Source: Gnetum montanum
Lineage: Eukaryota > Streptophyta > Gnetopsida > Gnetales > Gnetaceae
Assembly: GCA_015680685.1 (NCBI GenBank)
Contig: MNCI01024055.1
Span: 129,364-193,363, forward strand
DNA length: 64,000 nt
Direction of reading: 5' to 3'
The notes beneath the pieces were generated by a model. The model was given only the letters and a program-made list of their open reading frames with translations. It made no database searches and had not been told where the DNA came from. Shown here piece after piece: positions 42,326 to 53,460 of this stretch. The translations under genes and the position numbers were made by a program. The first letter of the stretch is position 1. Every line of letters begins with the position of its first letter.

Positions 42326-44030
42326 TGTTGATAGGCTTGATGGACCCTCTAGCCTGTCCATCCAGGGAATTCACCTGGTTGATAGTTTACTTAGAAACCA
42401 TGCTTAGAGTTGTTAGCAGTGCTTAGGATGCATGAAATAGTTTAGCAAGTTTTCTAGTTAAGAAGTTCACTATGCTACACTACGCTATGTAGCGTACCAA
42501 AGCTCATAAGACATTTTCTGAGGCAACCAAATTGTTGCAAGATGAAGTGTTATGCTATGCTCTGCTACATAGTGTAGCAAAATGTAGCAAAAGCAAAATA
42601 GGAAGGCCCAGCTTACCTAGTGATTCCAATTGCACTCAGCAAGCACTCCGACCTTCAAAACCTAGTCTTGTTCAACTTCAAGTCCTTCAACAAAGCTCCT
42701 CTTACTAGAAAAGTGGTGGATTAAGCAAAAAGTAGGCTATGTTGGCTGCTATTCTATGCTACGTTGCATAGCGTAGCACGGCATAGTGATGATGCAAGAA
42801 TGACAAAAGGCATCTCAAAATGTAGGATCAGCAAGTTCAAAAGCTTCATGTCACAAAGAGAAAAGTTTGCATATTGTCAGCATGATCTTCAAACAAAAGT
42901 TTACAAGTCAAATGAAAATTGTAGTTAAAGCTAGCTGCTACACTATGCTACACTACATAGTGTAGCGTAGCGTAGAAAACATGCAAAACCAGCTAAAACA
43001 CTTCAAAGGCTTCTAGCATATGCAATTAACTCCAATGCAAATTTCATCTTTGAAATGGTGGCTATGCCATGCTACACTACATAGCATAGCATAGGGTAGC
43101 AAGTAGCTATGCTATGCCAACATGCTATGCTACACAACATAGCATAGTGTAGTAAGCAGCTACGCTACATCAATATGCTTCACTCCTTGTCTACATCATT
43201 GGCATACCTAATCCCAACATCTCTAGTTCTAACAGTGTAATTGGAGTGTGATAGGTTTCCAACCAGCTTTGCATGTTCATGCAATACAAACATGTCAACA
43301 TCTTATGTGTCCAAGACACATGTCATCCAGGCCTTACCTCTCATTTCCTCCTAGCCCTATAAATACCTCGATGAGCAATGCTCGAAGGGTTGGCAAATTG
43401 AAAATTTTGGTATTTGGAAAAAATTTAGCTTTTGAAAAATTGGTTGGAAAACATTGGCAAAATTTGGTTGGAAAAATTTAGCAATTGTTGGTTAAAAAAT
43501 TTGTGCAAAGAGTGGGCTAAAAAAAAAATTTCCAGTTGGCAAATATAGTTAGCAATTTGTTAACAAAATCAACAAGTTGGCTTTGTAGCATTTTTTGTAT
43601 TATTAGCTCTTAAGTCTGCATTTAAGCACACAGTTGAATTACTTTGAACATCTTGGTTACCTTTGGAATCTCTGTGCTTCCCAGTGTTGCACAACCAATT
43701 GTATCCATCTTGACAAAGTAAAGCCATAATCTTGAAGCGGTGCATTTCTTAACTCTAGTTTGCTTTATTTTCCTACTTATCATTGCATTCTATATCGTTT
43801 TCGCTTCCTCACATTTAATAATTTTTATTTTACGCTATAAGAATTATTTCCATATTAAACATTTACATAAGGTTTAGTGACACCAACTAATTCCATGTTT
43901 GCTCGACCAGCCTATTTAGGGCACCCTGCTTCTGTTTTATCCAGCACAGCCCTCGCACGGATCCGTGGTTAAGACTATCTGACTAACAACCTCTCGGTGT
44001 TTCCAGCCATCGACGTTTTCAGTCATTACA
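42326..44030 (+). repeat. 3' LTR of element B
   Basis: Starts TGTTGATAGG and ends CATTACA. Same landmarks as the 5' copy, including palindrome clusters at 42,470-43,165 and 'tataaata' at 43358-43365. Small indels (for example a duplication-like addition near 42,363) and many transitions separate the two. The next base starts unrelated sequence. Confidence 0.92.
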
Positions 44031-44196
44031 TGGTGAACCTACTATTATTTCTTGTATTTTCTCCTACTACAAAAGGAAATGTTATGAAGATATACTAAGA
44101 CACAAATCCTAATCTATGCTTAATGCATAGAAATGGCCCCATTTTCATGATTCCTACCAATTAATTAGACCCAAACCACCAATGGATAATGGATAC
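44031..44196. other. Short spacer between elements B and G
   Basis: 166 bp with no recognised feature. It carries no 5-bp copy of the base pairs at B's left side. Confidence 0.5.
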
Positions 44197-44840
44197 TATT
44201 GATGCATAAATTTGGAGGGCACCAACACTAGGGAGAAACTCATTTGAGAAGAGTATTACCTAGGGCACCTCCCATATGGGTACAGAAGCTTAGAAATACT
44301 CTTAGTTGGAGAGGGCCATGTGATATTATAGAAAATGAAATCAAACTAAAAAATTGGAGATTTGAATTAAGCAATAATCTTGATTTCCAAGACTTAATGA
44401 AAATACAATAGTTGACTAAAAAAATTTTCCCTAGTCCCCCACTACTATTGCTAGTCCATCACTGCCAATGATGGCCACTACTGGGCAAGAAGACTTTAAC
44501 CACCATTGAAGAGAAAGAGAGAGAAAGAGTGAGATGCACCCACCAACTACCCACTATACGGATGCTACCATTGCTATCACAATCACCACTACTACCTTAG
44601 AAGCTTGCCTACCTATCATGCGTCACCCAGGAAGGTCGCTTACTTGTCATATGGATCAGAAGGAAGGAAAAAGGCTATTGGCGTCATCTACCATGTGCAC
44701 ACTCTTTAGGGAGAGATAGAAGGCTACTTGTTGCAATATAAAAGAAGAACAAAGAATTCACCACCTATTAGTTTTGATGGTTGGCCCCTACAACCTCTAT
44801 CATTTCAGGGAGAAAAACAAAGGAAGTTGCCATAGAGAGT

Positions 44841-44872
<32 letters not shown>

Positions 44873-46160
44873 ATAGAACCTCACACTCCTCATAGATCTT
44901 GTGCCTACCACCTCTATAGACATCAGGGGAGGGAGAGGAGTCTGTGAGGCCTTGCCACATGGAAAAGGAAGAGAGAGAAGGTTACCTACCACTATCACTG
45001 AGATGGGAGGCTCACAAATCTTGTTGTCGTCACTTTTGTGAAGAGAGAGAAGAGGGTAGACCTTCACACTACCACTTTCTATAGTCATGCATCCTTCTCC
45101 CTTGCAGGTAATGCACTATCACTAATAACTACCCTACATTTCAACCACCACCCACAACTTTGTGGAATCACTATTGTTGTTGGACGTTTATCTATACCAA
45201 GTCTTTGACACATAGAAGTTTAGAAATGAGCCTACTGTGGAACCTCTATTGTTTCCCATGTGTTGGAAGCACACCCACATATGTTTGTGTCATCTACTTT
45301 GAGCTACATCTACTACTACTAATAGGAAAGAGAGAAGGTTTAAAAAAGAAAATAAAGAGACCATCACCTATTGCTAGTTGCTACTATGCACTTCTAAAGA
45401 GAGAACATGTTTTCTGTGCCACCACATGGCCTTGATGATGGGAATTATCTACTACTACTGTGCTAGAGAAAAAGAGGCTTCCTAATGAGAGAGAAGAGGA
45501 GACATCCTACTACCATAATGCACTACCATGAATGTAGCCCTATTTGTGCCTATGTTGATGATACATGTTGATGCCTGAGTTTCACCTATCACATGCACTG
45601 TTCAAGACTAGAGCTAAGTGGTTCTTACACACACATGCTCTCACAATGCCTAGGGAAACTACTATCTATTGGTTTTAGAGAGGGAAGATTGATGATTTTT
45701 AGTTTCTTCCCCCTAACCTCTGGAAGTAGAACCATATTGTAGCTAATCATGATGAGCCTTTATAGTCATTCATCGCCATTGGATTTATAGGCACTCTCGT
45801 AATGATTTCCATTGTGTCATAAGCACCCTCACCAAAAAATCGTTACACCACCCCATGTCTGGTGTTGCTTACGCTAGCCATGAATGACCACTCTCCAGCA
45901 CTGTCACCCATAGAGATTAGACAGAGGTAATTTTCATTCATGTGAAATGTATTGTATTACTCTTTTTTATTCTTTTAATCTATAAATGTAAATCAATATA
46001 TATTACCTTTAGAAGGTTGTACATATAGGTGTTCAACGTGCACTTTTTATTTTCTTATGTTGTATATATTTTTCTTTTTTTCTCTATATTATGCCCAGTA
46101 TACTTTGAAAATTATTTTGTTTGTTTATCTTCATATCAATTTCTATTTGACATGAAATTA
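44197..46160 (-). repeat. 3' LTR of element G
   Basis: Blocks shared with 51444-53460 include 'ttgatgcataaat', 'ggagaaactcatttgag', 'ccaagacttaatgaaaatacaat', 'atgcacccaccaactac', 'gaagagagagaaggtt', 'tgtagctaatcatga', 'gaaatgta' and 'atataaatcaatatatattacctt'. It contains a (GA)n microsatellite at about 44836-44872. Its outer base pair decayed from TG to TA. Confidence 0.85.
44836..44872 (+). repeat. (GA)n microsatellite
   Basis: 'gagagtgagagagagagaaagagagagagagagagag' lies inside the left G LTR. The right LTR has only 'aaaaagagagagaac' at the same place, so it expanded after insertion. Confidence 0.85.
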
Positions 46161-48110
46161 AGTTGCAACAAATCTAGAGGATGAAGAACATTTCATAATG
46201 GTTACTTTTGATCTATTATGTTTTACTTGAGAACATTATTTTTAGTGTTATGATGCTTTGTTCAATACCCTAGAGTTGATTACATTTTCCATGACCATAT
46301 TACAACAATAGTCCTTTATTTTCTAATAGAAAATATATTATCGATTTTTCTTAAGTAGTTTGTAAATAGTAATTGAATGATAATGCTTGACACAGAGGTT
46401 TTTAGAGTCACAAAGCTCAAATGTAGTTACATACGGTTGTAACTTTTGAACTATCTAAGCTTTCATGAAGGCATCATGAAAACATACTAACCAACCAACA
46501 TTATCCACAATTATTGTACATAACTTGAAGCAACAAATTGTGCCAAAATAAGTGTTGATAGAAGGTGGATTAGTTAAATTTTTTTATTACTACTAATTGA
46601 TTCTAAAATTTTATTATGTTTATAATTTTCTAAATTTATTTAATAATATAAATGTATATGCAATTGTTAATCATGGCCCTATGCCTAGCATGGGTGATAT
46701 TGGCATCAACACTTAGCCCCAAAACTAGAAATTGCATGCAAGTTCAAGGATAGTAAAACCATTGAAATATTAAAAGGAAATGCAAAAGAGAGAGGATTGG
46801 AAAGGTCGTAAAACATAGAAAAATTAAACTTGAGAGAAAACTATACTAATCTAAACATGATTAAAATAACCATATAATCAAAAGAGAACTAGACATGGGC
46901 CACCCTTACCACACCATCTTATTTAATTAAAATCCATATATATATATAATTCATTATTTACCATCATTTTAACTACATAGGAAGATATATAATTAAAATG
47001 TATAACGAAAGTCAAAATTATGTGGACTACTTTGAGCACAATACTTATACTAAACTTAATGAGGAGGATAGGCTCAAGTTAGATTGTGGCCAACGAAAAC
47101 TTTCAAATTTTTCCTTGGGACTCTTTTTTCTTTTTTTTCTAACATTTTTAAAGGGAATGAATGAAAATGGATTATTTGCTTATTTTTTTTTTGAATTTTG
47201 GGAAAATAGGTTCAAAAGGAAAATCGGTGTTAAGATGAGGATTGATGCTAGACCCCATCACACCTAAGAACTTATTACACTACCAATGAACATGGTCCTC
47301 ATTTCTTTTCTTTTCTTTCCTTTTTTTTTCATTGAGGAAACTTTACTCATGGTGTACTTCATTCTTATGGTAGGGATTCCAACATGAGTCTGGATGATTA
47401 GCTACACTGCCAAGAAACATGGTCATTTTCGAACTTTGCCCATGGTGCAATTCAACCCTTGTGTATGTACCTTTAATTATAATTTGATGGCATCATGATA
47501 GGTCTCCTAGGCGGCTATGGGTTCTCAAGTGAAAATGAACATACTTCATCCTATAGTTTACAAAATAGCCATCGATCATCACACTTGAGGGTTGGTGCTT
47601 AAGAAAGGGAAAATGACATTTTCCAACGTTATCTAGTGGTTGTGGCTAGCCATTCTCCAACATCACCTATCCTAAACTCACATGATCATGATGAGAACAT
47701 GATAAGTTAGCATAAATTTCATCCTCCATAATCCAACATAACCAATAAAATTAAAACATTGAAAAGGATTTGGAAGAATCATATGATTATTGAAATATAT
47801 GATATAAAGGAGACTTTATGTAATAATAATAAGAAATATTATTTAAAGCATTATACTCGCATTATTTTCTAATGGTGTTATGATGGCCCAATGTGTAGTA
47901 ACTCAAATGAAAATAGTGATTATTGAAATCATATGAAAAAAAAGCCAAAACCAATATGCTAAGAAAGAAATGATGAAAATGCAGAGAAAACATACAAATG
48001 TAACTATATACAAATGAAATGCATGGCAAGGGGAAAGAAAATATGCAACTAAGAATCTACCAAGTGTCAACATGGGGAAATTAAGTAGAAATGCTTCAAA
48101 TGAAATGCAT
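46161..48110 (-). repeat. 3' UTR of element G (inverted pair with element X)
   Basis: 46,660-48,110 matches X's 21.8-23.35 kb in reverse complement ('cctaggcggctatgg' against 'ccacctaggagacc', 'catggtgtacttc' against 'gaagttcaccatg'). 46,161-46,660 has no counterpart that I can see in X. The plus frame 46998-47267 is a chance frame. (TA)n lies at about 46,933-46,947 and a T/C-rich run at 47,298-47,332. Confidence 0.7.
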
Positions 48111-48500
48111 TAAAATTCCTATGTAACCTATATCCTTGCACTTAGCAATTTTGTACACATTAAGACCAATGATGTCTTTGACTTGGAATGGGCTAAACAC
48201 ATCAGAAAAAGCTTATTTTGAAAACTAGATCAACCAAATGCTCTACCTCTTTTTAATACTAGATCTCATATCTTAAAAGCCTTACATACATGTTTCTTGT
48301 CAAGCCATCATTTAACAAATTTTTGAAAATCAAGAAATAATCTTAATTTTCTTGTTTACTTTCTATCAGGGGATAGAATTTCATCAAGATCTTCTTTCAT
48401 ATAAGTTTTGATCTTAGGTCTAAGAAGTCTAGGTCTTTGTAAGTGATCGAATACAACCCCACTAGGAATATATAAAATGGATGTGTCATCAAAATTTGGC
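48110..48500 (-). pseudogene. Integrase C-terminal tail and linker of element G
   Basis: The minus strand from about 48,330 to 48,130 aligns with the end of pol in X at nucleotide level ('gagcat(t/c)tggttgatctag', 'aatgtgtacaaaattg', 'aatgcatttcat'). Upstream (48,500-48,350), 'ITYKDLDFLDLRSKL' would be the post-protease linker. The junction of the two, near 48.3-48.4 kb, marks the deletion of RT, RNase H and most of IN. Confidence 0.6.
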
Positions 48501-48809
48501 ATACCTTCTAATGTTTTTATAGTTGGAATGTCATTTATATATTTTTCCTTTCTTAAAGGTGATGGATCACTTAGAAGAAATCCATCATGTCAATGATAAG
48601 GCAAGGTATCTTCATGGATTTTTTCACCTTCTTTATAAGTTTGACATAGTTAGGTGGAATCTATATAAGAAGAAGAATTTATTTTTGTAATTTCACTCAT
48701 GTGGTCATTTATAACATGTTCACTACACTCAACCTCAATAACTCCAAAATAAAGATTAGTGTTTCAATTTTCCAAAGATTGATTTTGTTGATCAAAGGTT
48801 GTAACTACT

Positions 48810-49200
48810 CATTTTTAGAAAGGCTTTCTTGGTATGACCATGTATTTAGATGTCCCTTTAATAGTAATTAATAGTTCTAATAAATTTGGCCTGAAGAAGC
48901 CCCCAGAGTTGGCTCAGAAAGTTCTAGATAAGAGCACACCATAAGCGAGAGACATATCAACTACTAGGATATTTGTATAGCATGTAAATGTAGGGTATTT
49001 TTTAGGTTGTACTTTAACTCATTTTAATGACCCTACTATAGATACTTTAAACCCATCAAGTTGTATTACACTTTTTGTTTATGGTATCATTTTTGCTCCT
49101 AAAGCCTTAAATACCTCAAGAGGCATGATGCTAATAGTTGCACTAGAATCCATCAATCAATTATGGACATTATCTTCTAAAATGATCAAATTTGTTAGGA
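48810..49200 (-). pseudogene. Aspartic protease of element G
   Basis: 'LMDSSATISIMPLEVFKAL' (about 49,160-49,105) is the retropepsin active site with DSG changed to DSS. 'VIQLDGFKVSIVGSLK', 'YPTFTCYTNILVVDMSLAYGVLLSRTF' (the flap and the 'GVLLGR'-like ending) and 'ELLITIKGTSKYMVIP' follow to 48,840 in one frame with three stops. Surprisingly well kept for this window. Confidence 0.87.
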
Positions 49201-49739
49201 AAGGATATTTATCTTTCTTTCTTGACATGGGATTGTTTGCATTCTATAGTAATAACAAGTTAGGACTTTCTGCAAAGTGAACTTGCCTTTCAGGGATTGG
49301 GGATTTTTCTTTATTTTTTTGTAGTCTATGAACTATCTCTTGGATCACATATTTCATTTCATTAAATAGTATAAGGTGATACAATGAAATGTTAGCTTTA
49401 ATTTTCTTCAAAACCTCAACTAGATCATAGGTTTTATGTTGAGGTGTAGTTCTTTGAAGTGTGGAAGGGAGGTTTGGTCATTGTGGGGTGTTTACTTAGG
49501 ATAGCCAAGTTTGGTTATTTTGACTAGGAGCTCTTCTATTTGGATGAGTATAAGGATCATTCCTAATTTTTTGTTGTTTTTTTCATAATGTCACTAAGTC
49601 TACAATGGCGAGCATTATGTGAGTTGGGGTTGCTTACAATAACTTGTTCTAATTAGGAAACCTCTTTGTTTTCTATTTCATGAGGTACATTAAGTACCAT
49701 AGTAATGGTTTTCCCATTTTTTTGACCTTGGATATTATC

Positions 49740-50835
49740 ACCATATAATGCTAAAAATTAGGGACAAGTCTTCTTAGAATGTTGGCTTGTGTTATGGAGA
49801 TGACAATAATCATCATTGATTGATGAACTTGGCTTTTCTGACTATATAGGACCCTTGTTATTATTCTGCTTTAATTCAACTACTTCATTTGAAAGTTTTT
49901 GTAGTAAAGTTAATATCTAGATCATATAGTTTTCAATTTGAGTTGTAGGTCCAACAATTTTGGATATCCCATTTGGTTTTACAATTGATTAGCTTAAGGC
50001 TTTCAATTGGTCATCGTTCAAACTAGTATTGGATGGTAGAAATGAAAAGGATGTGGGACCTTGAAAGTAATTGTTTGAAGGTTGAGTTAGTTGAAAGGGG
50101 GAAGAAGTCTAAAACATAGTATTGATTATTGGGAAATTTGGTAGGGATAGAGGGTTAGATTGCATAATATTACCAATGCTCATCATCTCAAATTGGGTTT
50201 GGATGCTATTCATGAGGGTAATTTGTTCTAACTCCATAGCTTTAGCCATCGCTCCCTGTATTTTTGATATGTTGGAATCAAAGTTAATGACATAGGTAAA
50301 TAATGGATCAATGGTGGATAAGTAAAAGTTGAGAATACCATTAAGTTGTAGACACATCTCATTTGGTACATAGGCAAGTTGATGGATAAATCTTAAGTTG
50401 TAGTCCTGGACATTTTCTCTAGGTATTTTCCTTAAGCTTGTAAAACTATTTCATGCTATAGCTAGGCTATTGAACTTGTCAAGCTAAAGTAAGAACTTAT
50501 TTTTGAATTCTTGCCATGAGTAAATAGAGGCATTTGGGACCATCAAAAACCATTGGGTGGCTTTGCTCTTGAAATTTTTCACAAAGACCTTGCATGTTGT
50601 CATTATGGACAATGTTGTGGATGCCTAGAAAGGTTTCAAAACATTGTATATGTTGGAGGGCATCACTAGTAGGGTTTGTAGGGTTGAAGAACATAGTTAC
50701 ATTTTGGAATGATTTTGGGATATCATGATAATTGGTGAAGTTGAATAGATTGCTCACCAAGGGTGCAGGGGTTGATTGGTTGCCATCCTAGTTTGAGTTC
50801 TCCTAGGGATGGAACTTAGAAAGCATGAAGCTCAT
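49740..50835 (-). pseudogene. Gag of element G
   Basis: A minus-strand ATG at 50835 ('MSFMLSKFHP') leads to 'LFNFTNYHDIPKSF', 'HIQCFETFLGIHNI' (capsid core, 50760-50497), 'YNLRFIHQLAYVP' (about 50,400), 'LNGILNFYLSTIDP' and a Met/Gln-rich stretch (50357-50109). A zinc finger, 'DYCHLHNTSQHSKKTCP' (about 49,830-49,780), completes it; this C..H..H..C arrangement is common in plant gypsy gag. Stops break the frame three or four times. Confidence 0.82.
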
Positions 50836-50879
50836 TGTTTCCTTAGTGTAAAGTGATGGATAATTGGTTCGTTAGGGGC

Positions 50880-51418
50880 AAAGGAGAGTTTTCTCATAAA
50901 ACAAAACAAAAAATATTATAAAATATGAATGTTAAAATAAAATTGTAAGATTAAGTAAAAATAAATAAATATTGCAATAATATAATTTTTTTGAAGGAAA
51001 AATAAAATAAAATATGTTATTTAAAAAAATTTTAAAAGAAAAAAAGGCATGAAATTGTATATATAAAATTTAATAGGAGAATAGTGCAATGAAAAATTTT
51101 AGAAAAATAAATAAATAAACCACCTTACCAAAGTTAGGACTAAGGTAAGGACTGTCAAAATCAAATTTTAAAATGGGTTTGGAAATGAAGGTTTTTATAG
51201 AAAAAAAGATTAGAAATGAACAATGAGACTCAAAAATTTTTAGGAAAAAAACTTTTTAGATCAGAAAATAAGGGGCTTAAAAATTCTCAAAAAATAAAGC
51301 AAAATATTTTTCAAAACAAAGGGATAAAAATAAGTCTTAAAATTGGTTTAGGAAAGGAGTTAGGAACAAGAAAAATGATAAGAAAAACTGATATGGAAAA
51401 ATAAAAGCTAGAAAAATA
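50880..51418 (-). other. T-rich (sense) leader of element G
   Basis: 540 bp between gag start and PBS, A-rich on the plus strand and T-rich in sense. The plus frame 51216-51404 is a composition artefact (Lys/Gly repeats). Splice or packaging signals could lie here but none is clear. Confidence 0.6.
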
Positions 51419-51437
51419 GCCCTTCTTTTAGCATCAA
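51419..51437 (-). other. Primer-binding site of element G
   Basis: The minus strand reads TGATGCTAAAAGAAGGGCT, 6 bp from the LTR. It matches element C's TGGTGCTAGAAGGAGGGCC, with the differences all transitions. It sets G's orientation as minus. Confidence 0.75.
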
Positions 51438-51443
51438 AAATGT

Positions 51444-53460
51444 GTTGATGCATAAATTTTGGATTCACCAGCATTGGGGAGAAACTCATTTGAGGACTAT
51501 TGCCTAGGGTACCTCTCGTATGGGTACAAAAACCTGGGAATAGTCTTAGCTAGAGAGGGTTATGTGATGTTATAAAAAGGAAAATTAAACTAAAAATTGG
51601 GGAATTCAAATTGAGAAACAATCTTCAATTCCAAGACTTAATGAAAATACAATAATTGACTAAAAAATTTTTTCCTAGTCCCCTACTGCTACTATCAATC
51701 CATCGCTACTAATGATGCTCACTACTAGACAAGAAGACATCAACCACTATTGAAGAGGGAGATAGAGGAAGAGTGAAATGCACCCACCAACTACTTACTA
51801 CATGTATGTCTCCATCACTATCACAATTTCCACCACTACCTTAGGAGCTTGCCTACCTATCATGCACTACCCAGGGAGGTTGCCTACTTTTTCATTTGGA
51901 CAAGGAGGAATGAAAAAGGCTACTAGTCTCATCTACAACATTAACACAATTTGGGGAGATATAGAAGATTTCCCACTATAGTGTAAAAAAAGAAGAAGAA
52001 AGAATTCATTACCTACTAGTTTTCCTAGCTAGCCCCTACAACATCTATTATTTGGGGTAGAAAAACAAATAAGGATGCTTCCAAAAAGAGAGAGAACAAA
52101 ACCTCATACTGCTTGTAGATCCTACACCTACCACCTTGGTAATCACCACAAGAGGAAGAGGAGACTATCAGGTCCTACCACATAGACAAGGAAGAGAGAG
52201 AAGGTTGCTTGCCACTGTCACTAAGAGGGAAGGCTCTCAAATTTCACTGTCACCATTCTCATGGAGAGAAAGAAGAGGGTAGACCTTTAGGCTCCATTTT
52301 ATATAGGCATGCATCCTTTATAATTTCTAGTAATGTGTTGTCACCACTATCAACCCTACGTCATGACCACTGCCCATAGCTCTATGAAATTGTCATCACC
52401 ATTGGACTTCTATCTCTACCATGTCTCTAATGCACAGTAAGTTACATATGAGCCTATCATGGAACCTCCATTGCTACCTTAATGTTGAAAAGCCACCCAA
52501 AGTCATCTATGTCATCTACTCTGAGCTACATCCACTACTCCTAATGAGAAACAGAGAAGGTTGAAGAAAGGAAAGAAAGAGATCATCGCCTTCTACAAGT
52601 CATTACTATGCACTATCAAAAAGAGAGCACATCCAACATGCCACCATCTACCCCTAATAGTGGGCATTGTCTACTACTACTAGGCTAGAGAAAAATAGGT
52701 TGCCTAGTGAGATAGGAGAGGGGATGCCCTGTCGCAGTAATGCATTGTCATGAACATTGCCTTGTTTTTCCTTGTGTTGATGGCAGCTACTAATGCCCTA
52801 GAATTGCTTGTTGTGCACACCCTTTAGGACTAGAGATAAGTGGTTCCTACACATGAATTCTCCTGCACTACCCAGGGAAACCATCATCTACTAGTTTTGG
52901 AGTGGGAAGACTGATGGTTTCTAGTTGTTGCCCCCAAACCTCTAGAAGTGGAACCCTATTGTAGCTAATCATGACCAGCCTTTATAGTTGTTCACCACCG
53001 TTGGAGTTAAAAATACTCCCATAACACTTACCACTATGTCATAACCATCCTTACCATGTAAACATTCACCACCCCTCATTTGACATCATTTATGCCAACC
53101 ATGAATGGCCACCACCTAGTACCATCACCCACTAACATAACTACCTAGCACTATGTAACTACAACCACATCTCATTTCTAAAGACAAACAACTTTAACCT
53201 ATGTCGACAGATATTAGACAAAGGTAATTTTCATTCATGAGAAATGTACTATATTTCTCTTTCTATTTTTATTAATCTATAAATATAAATCAATATATAT
53301 TACCTTCAATGGATTGTACATATAGGTGTTTAATGTTCATTGTTTCTTTTCTTATGTTGTATATTTTTTTCTTTTTTATTCTCTATATTATGCCTAGTCT
53401 ACTTTGAAATTTTTTTTTTCTTATTTTGTTCACATCAAGTTCTATTCAACATGAAATTCA
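51444..53460 (-). repeat. 5' LTR of element G
   Basis: 2,017 bp from TGTTGATGC to GAAATTCA on the plus strand (TGAATTTC...GCATCAACA in sense, a normal TG...CA LTR). Shares blocks with 44197-46160. The minus-strand promoter is not obvious; 'aatctataaatataaatc' at about 53,275 is on the other strand. Confidence 0.87.

Larger units (their letters stand above)
26553..44030 (+). mobile_element. Element B: 17.5-kb Tat-lineage Ty3/gypsy element with an antisense spliced gene
   Basis: Two directly repeated LTRs (1,690 and 1,705 bp) start TGTTGA and end TA(T/C)A. Between them on the plus strand lie a PBS, gag, RT, gypsy RNase H, a second archaeal-type RNase H and integrase, then a 3' tandem-repeat region. 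A dual RNase H defines the plant Tat lineage (Ogre, Retand and relatives). Protease is not found: similarity to element C's gag-PRO breaks off at about 31,570, and an antisense gene fills 32.0-36.4 kb. A 160-bp LTR stretch compared by eye (26.80 vs 42.59 kb) shows roughly 7% difference. No target duplication is visible (ATTAG left, TGGTG right), so post-insertion change or recombination at an end is likely. Confidence 0.9.
44197..53460 (-). mobile_element. Element G: internally deleted Ty3/gypsy element of the X family
   Basis: Direct LTR copies at 44197-46160 and 51444-53460 enclose, on the minus strand, a PBS, a T-rich leader, gag with zinc finger, protease, a short linker, an integrase tail and a 3' UTR. 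RT, both the fingers and the catalytic half, RNase H and the integrase core are absent: sequence passes from the post-protease linker (about 48.5 kb) to the integrase C-terminus. The 3' part aligns with element X in opposite orientation. Ends are TATTGATG (left) and GAAATTCA (right); no target duplication is seen (GATAC / AACAC). Confidence 0.85.

Noticed and set aside
46998-47267. 89-aa plus ORF
   Set aside because: Lies in the conserved non-coding 3' UTR of G on the antisense strand, with a phenylalanine-rich low-complexity middle.
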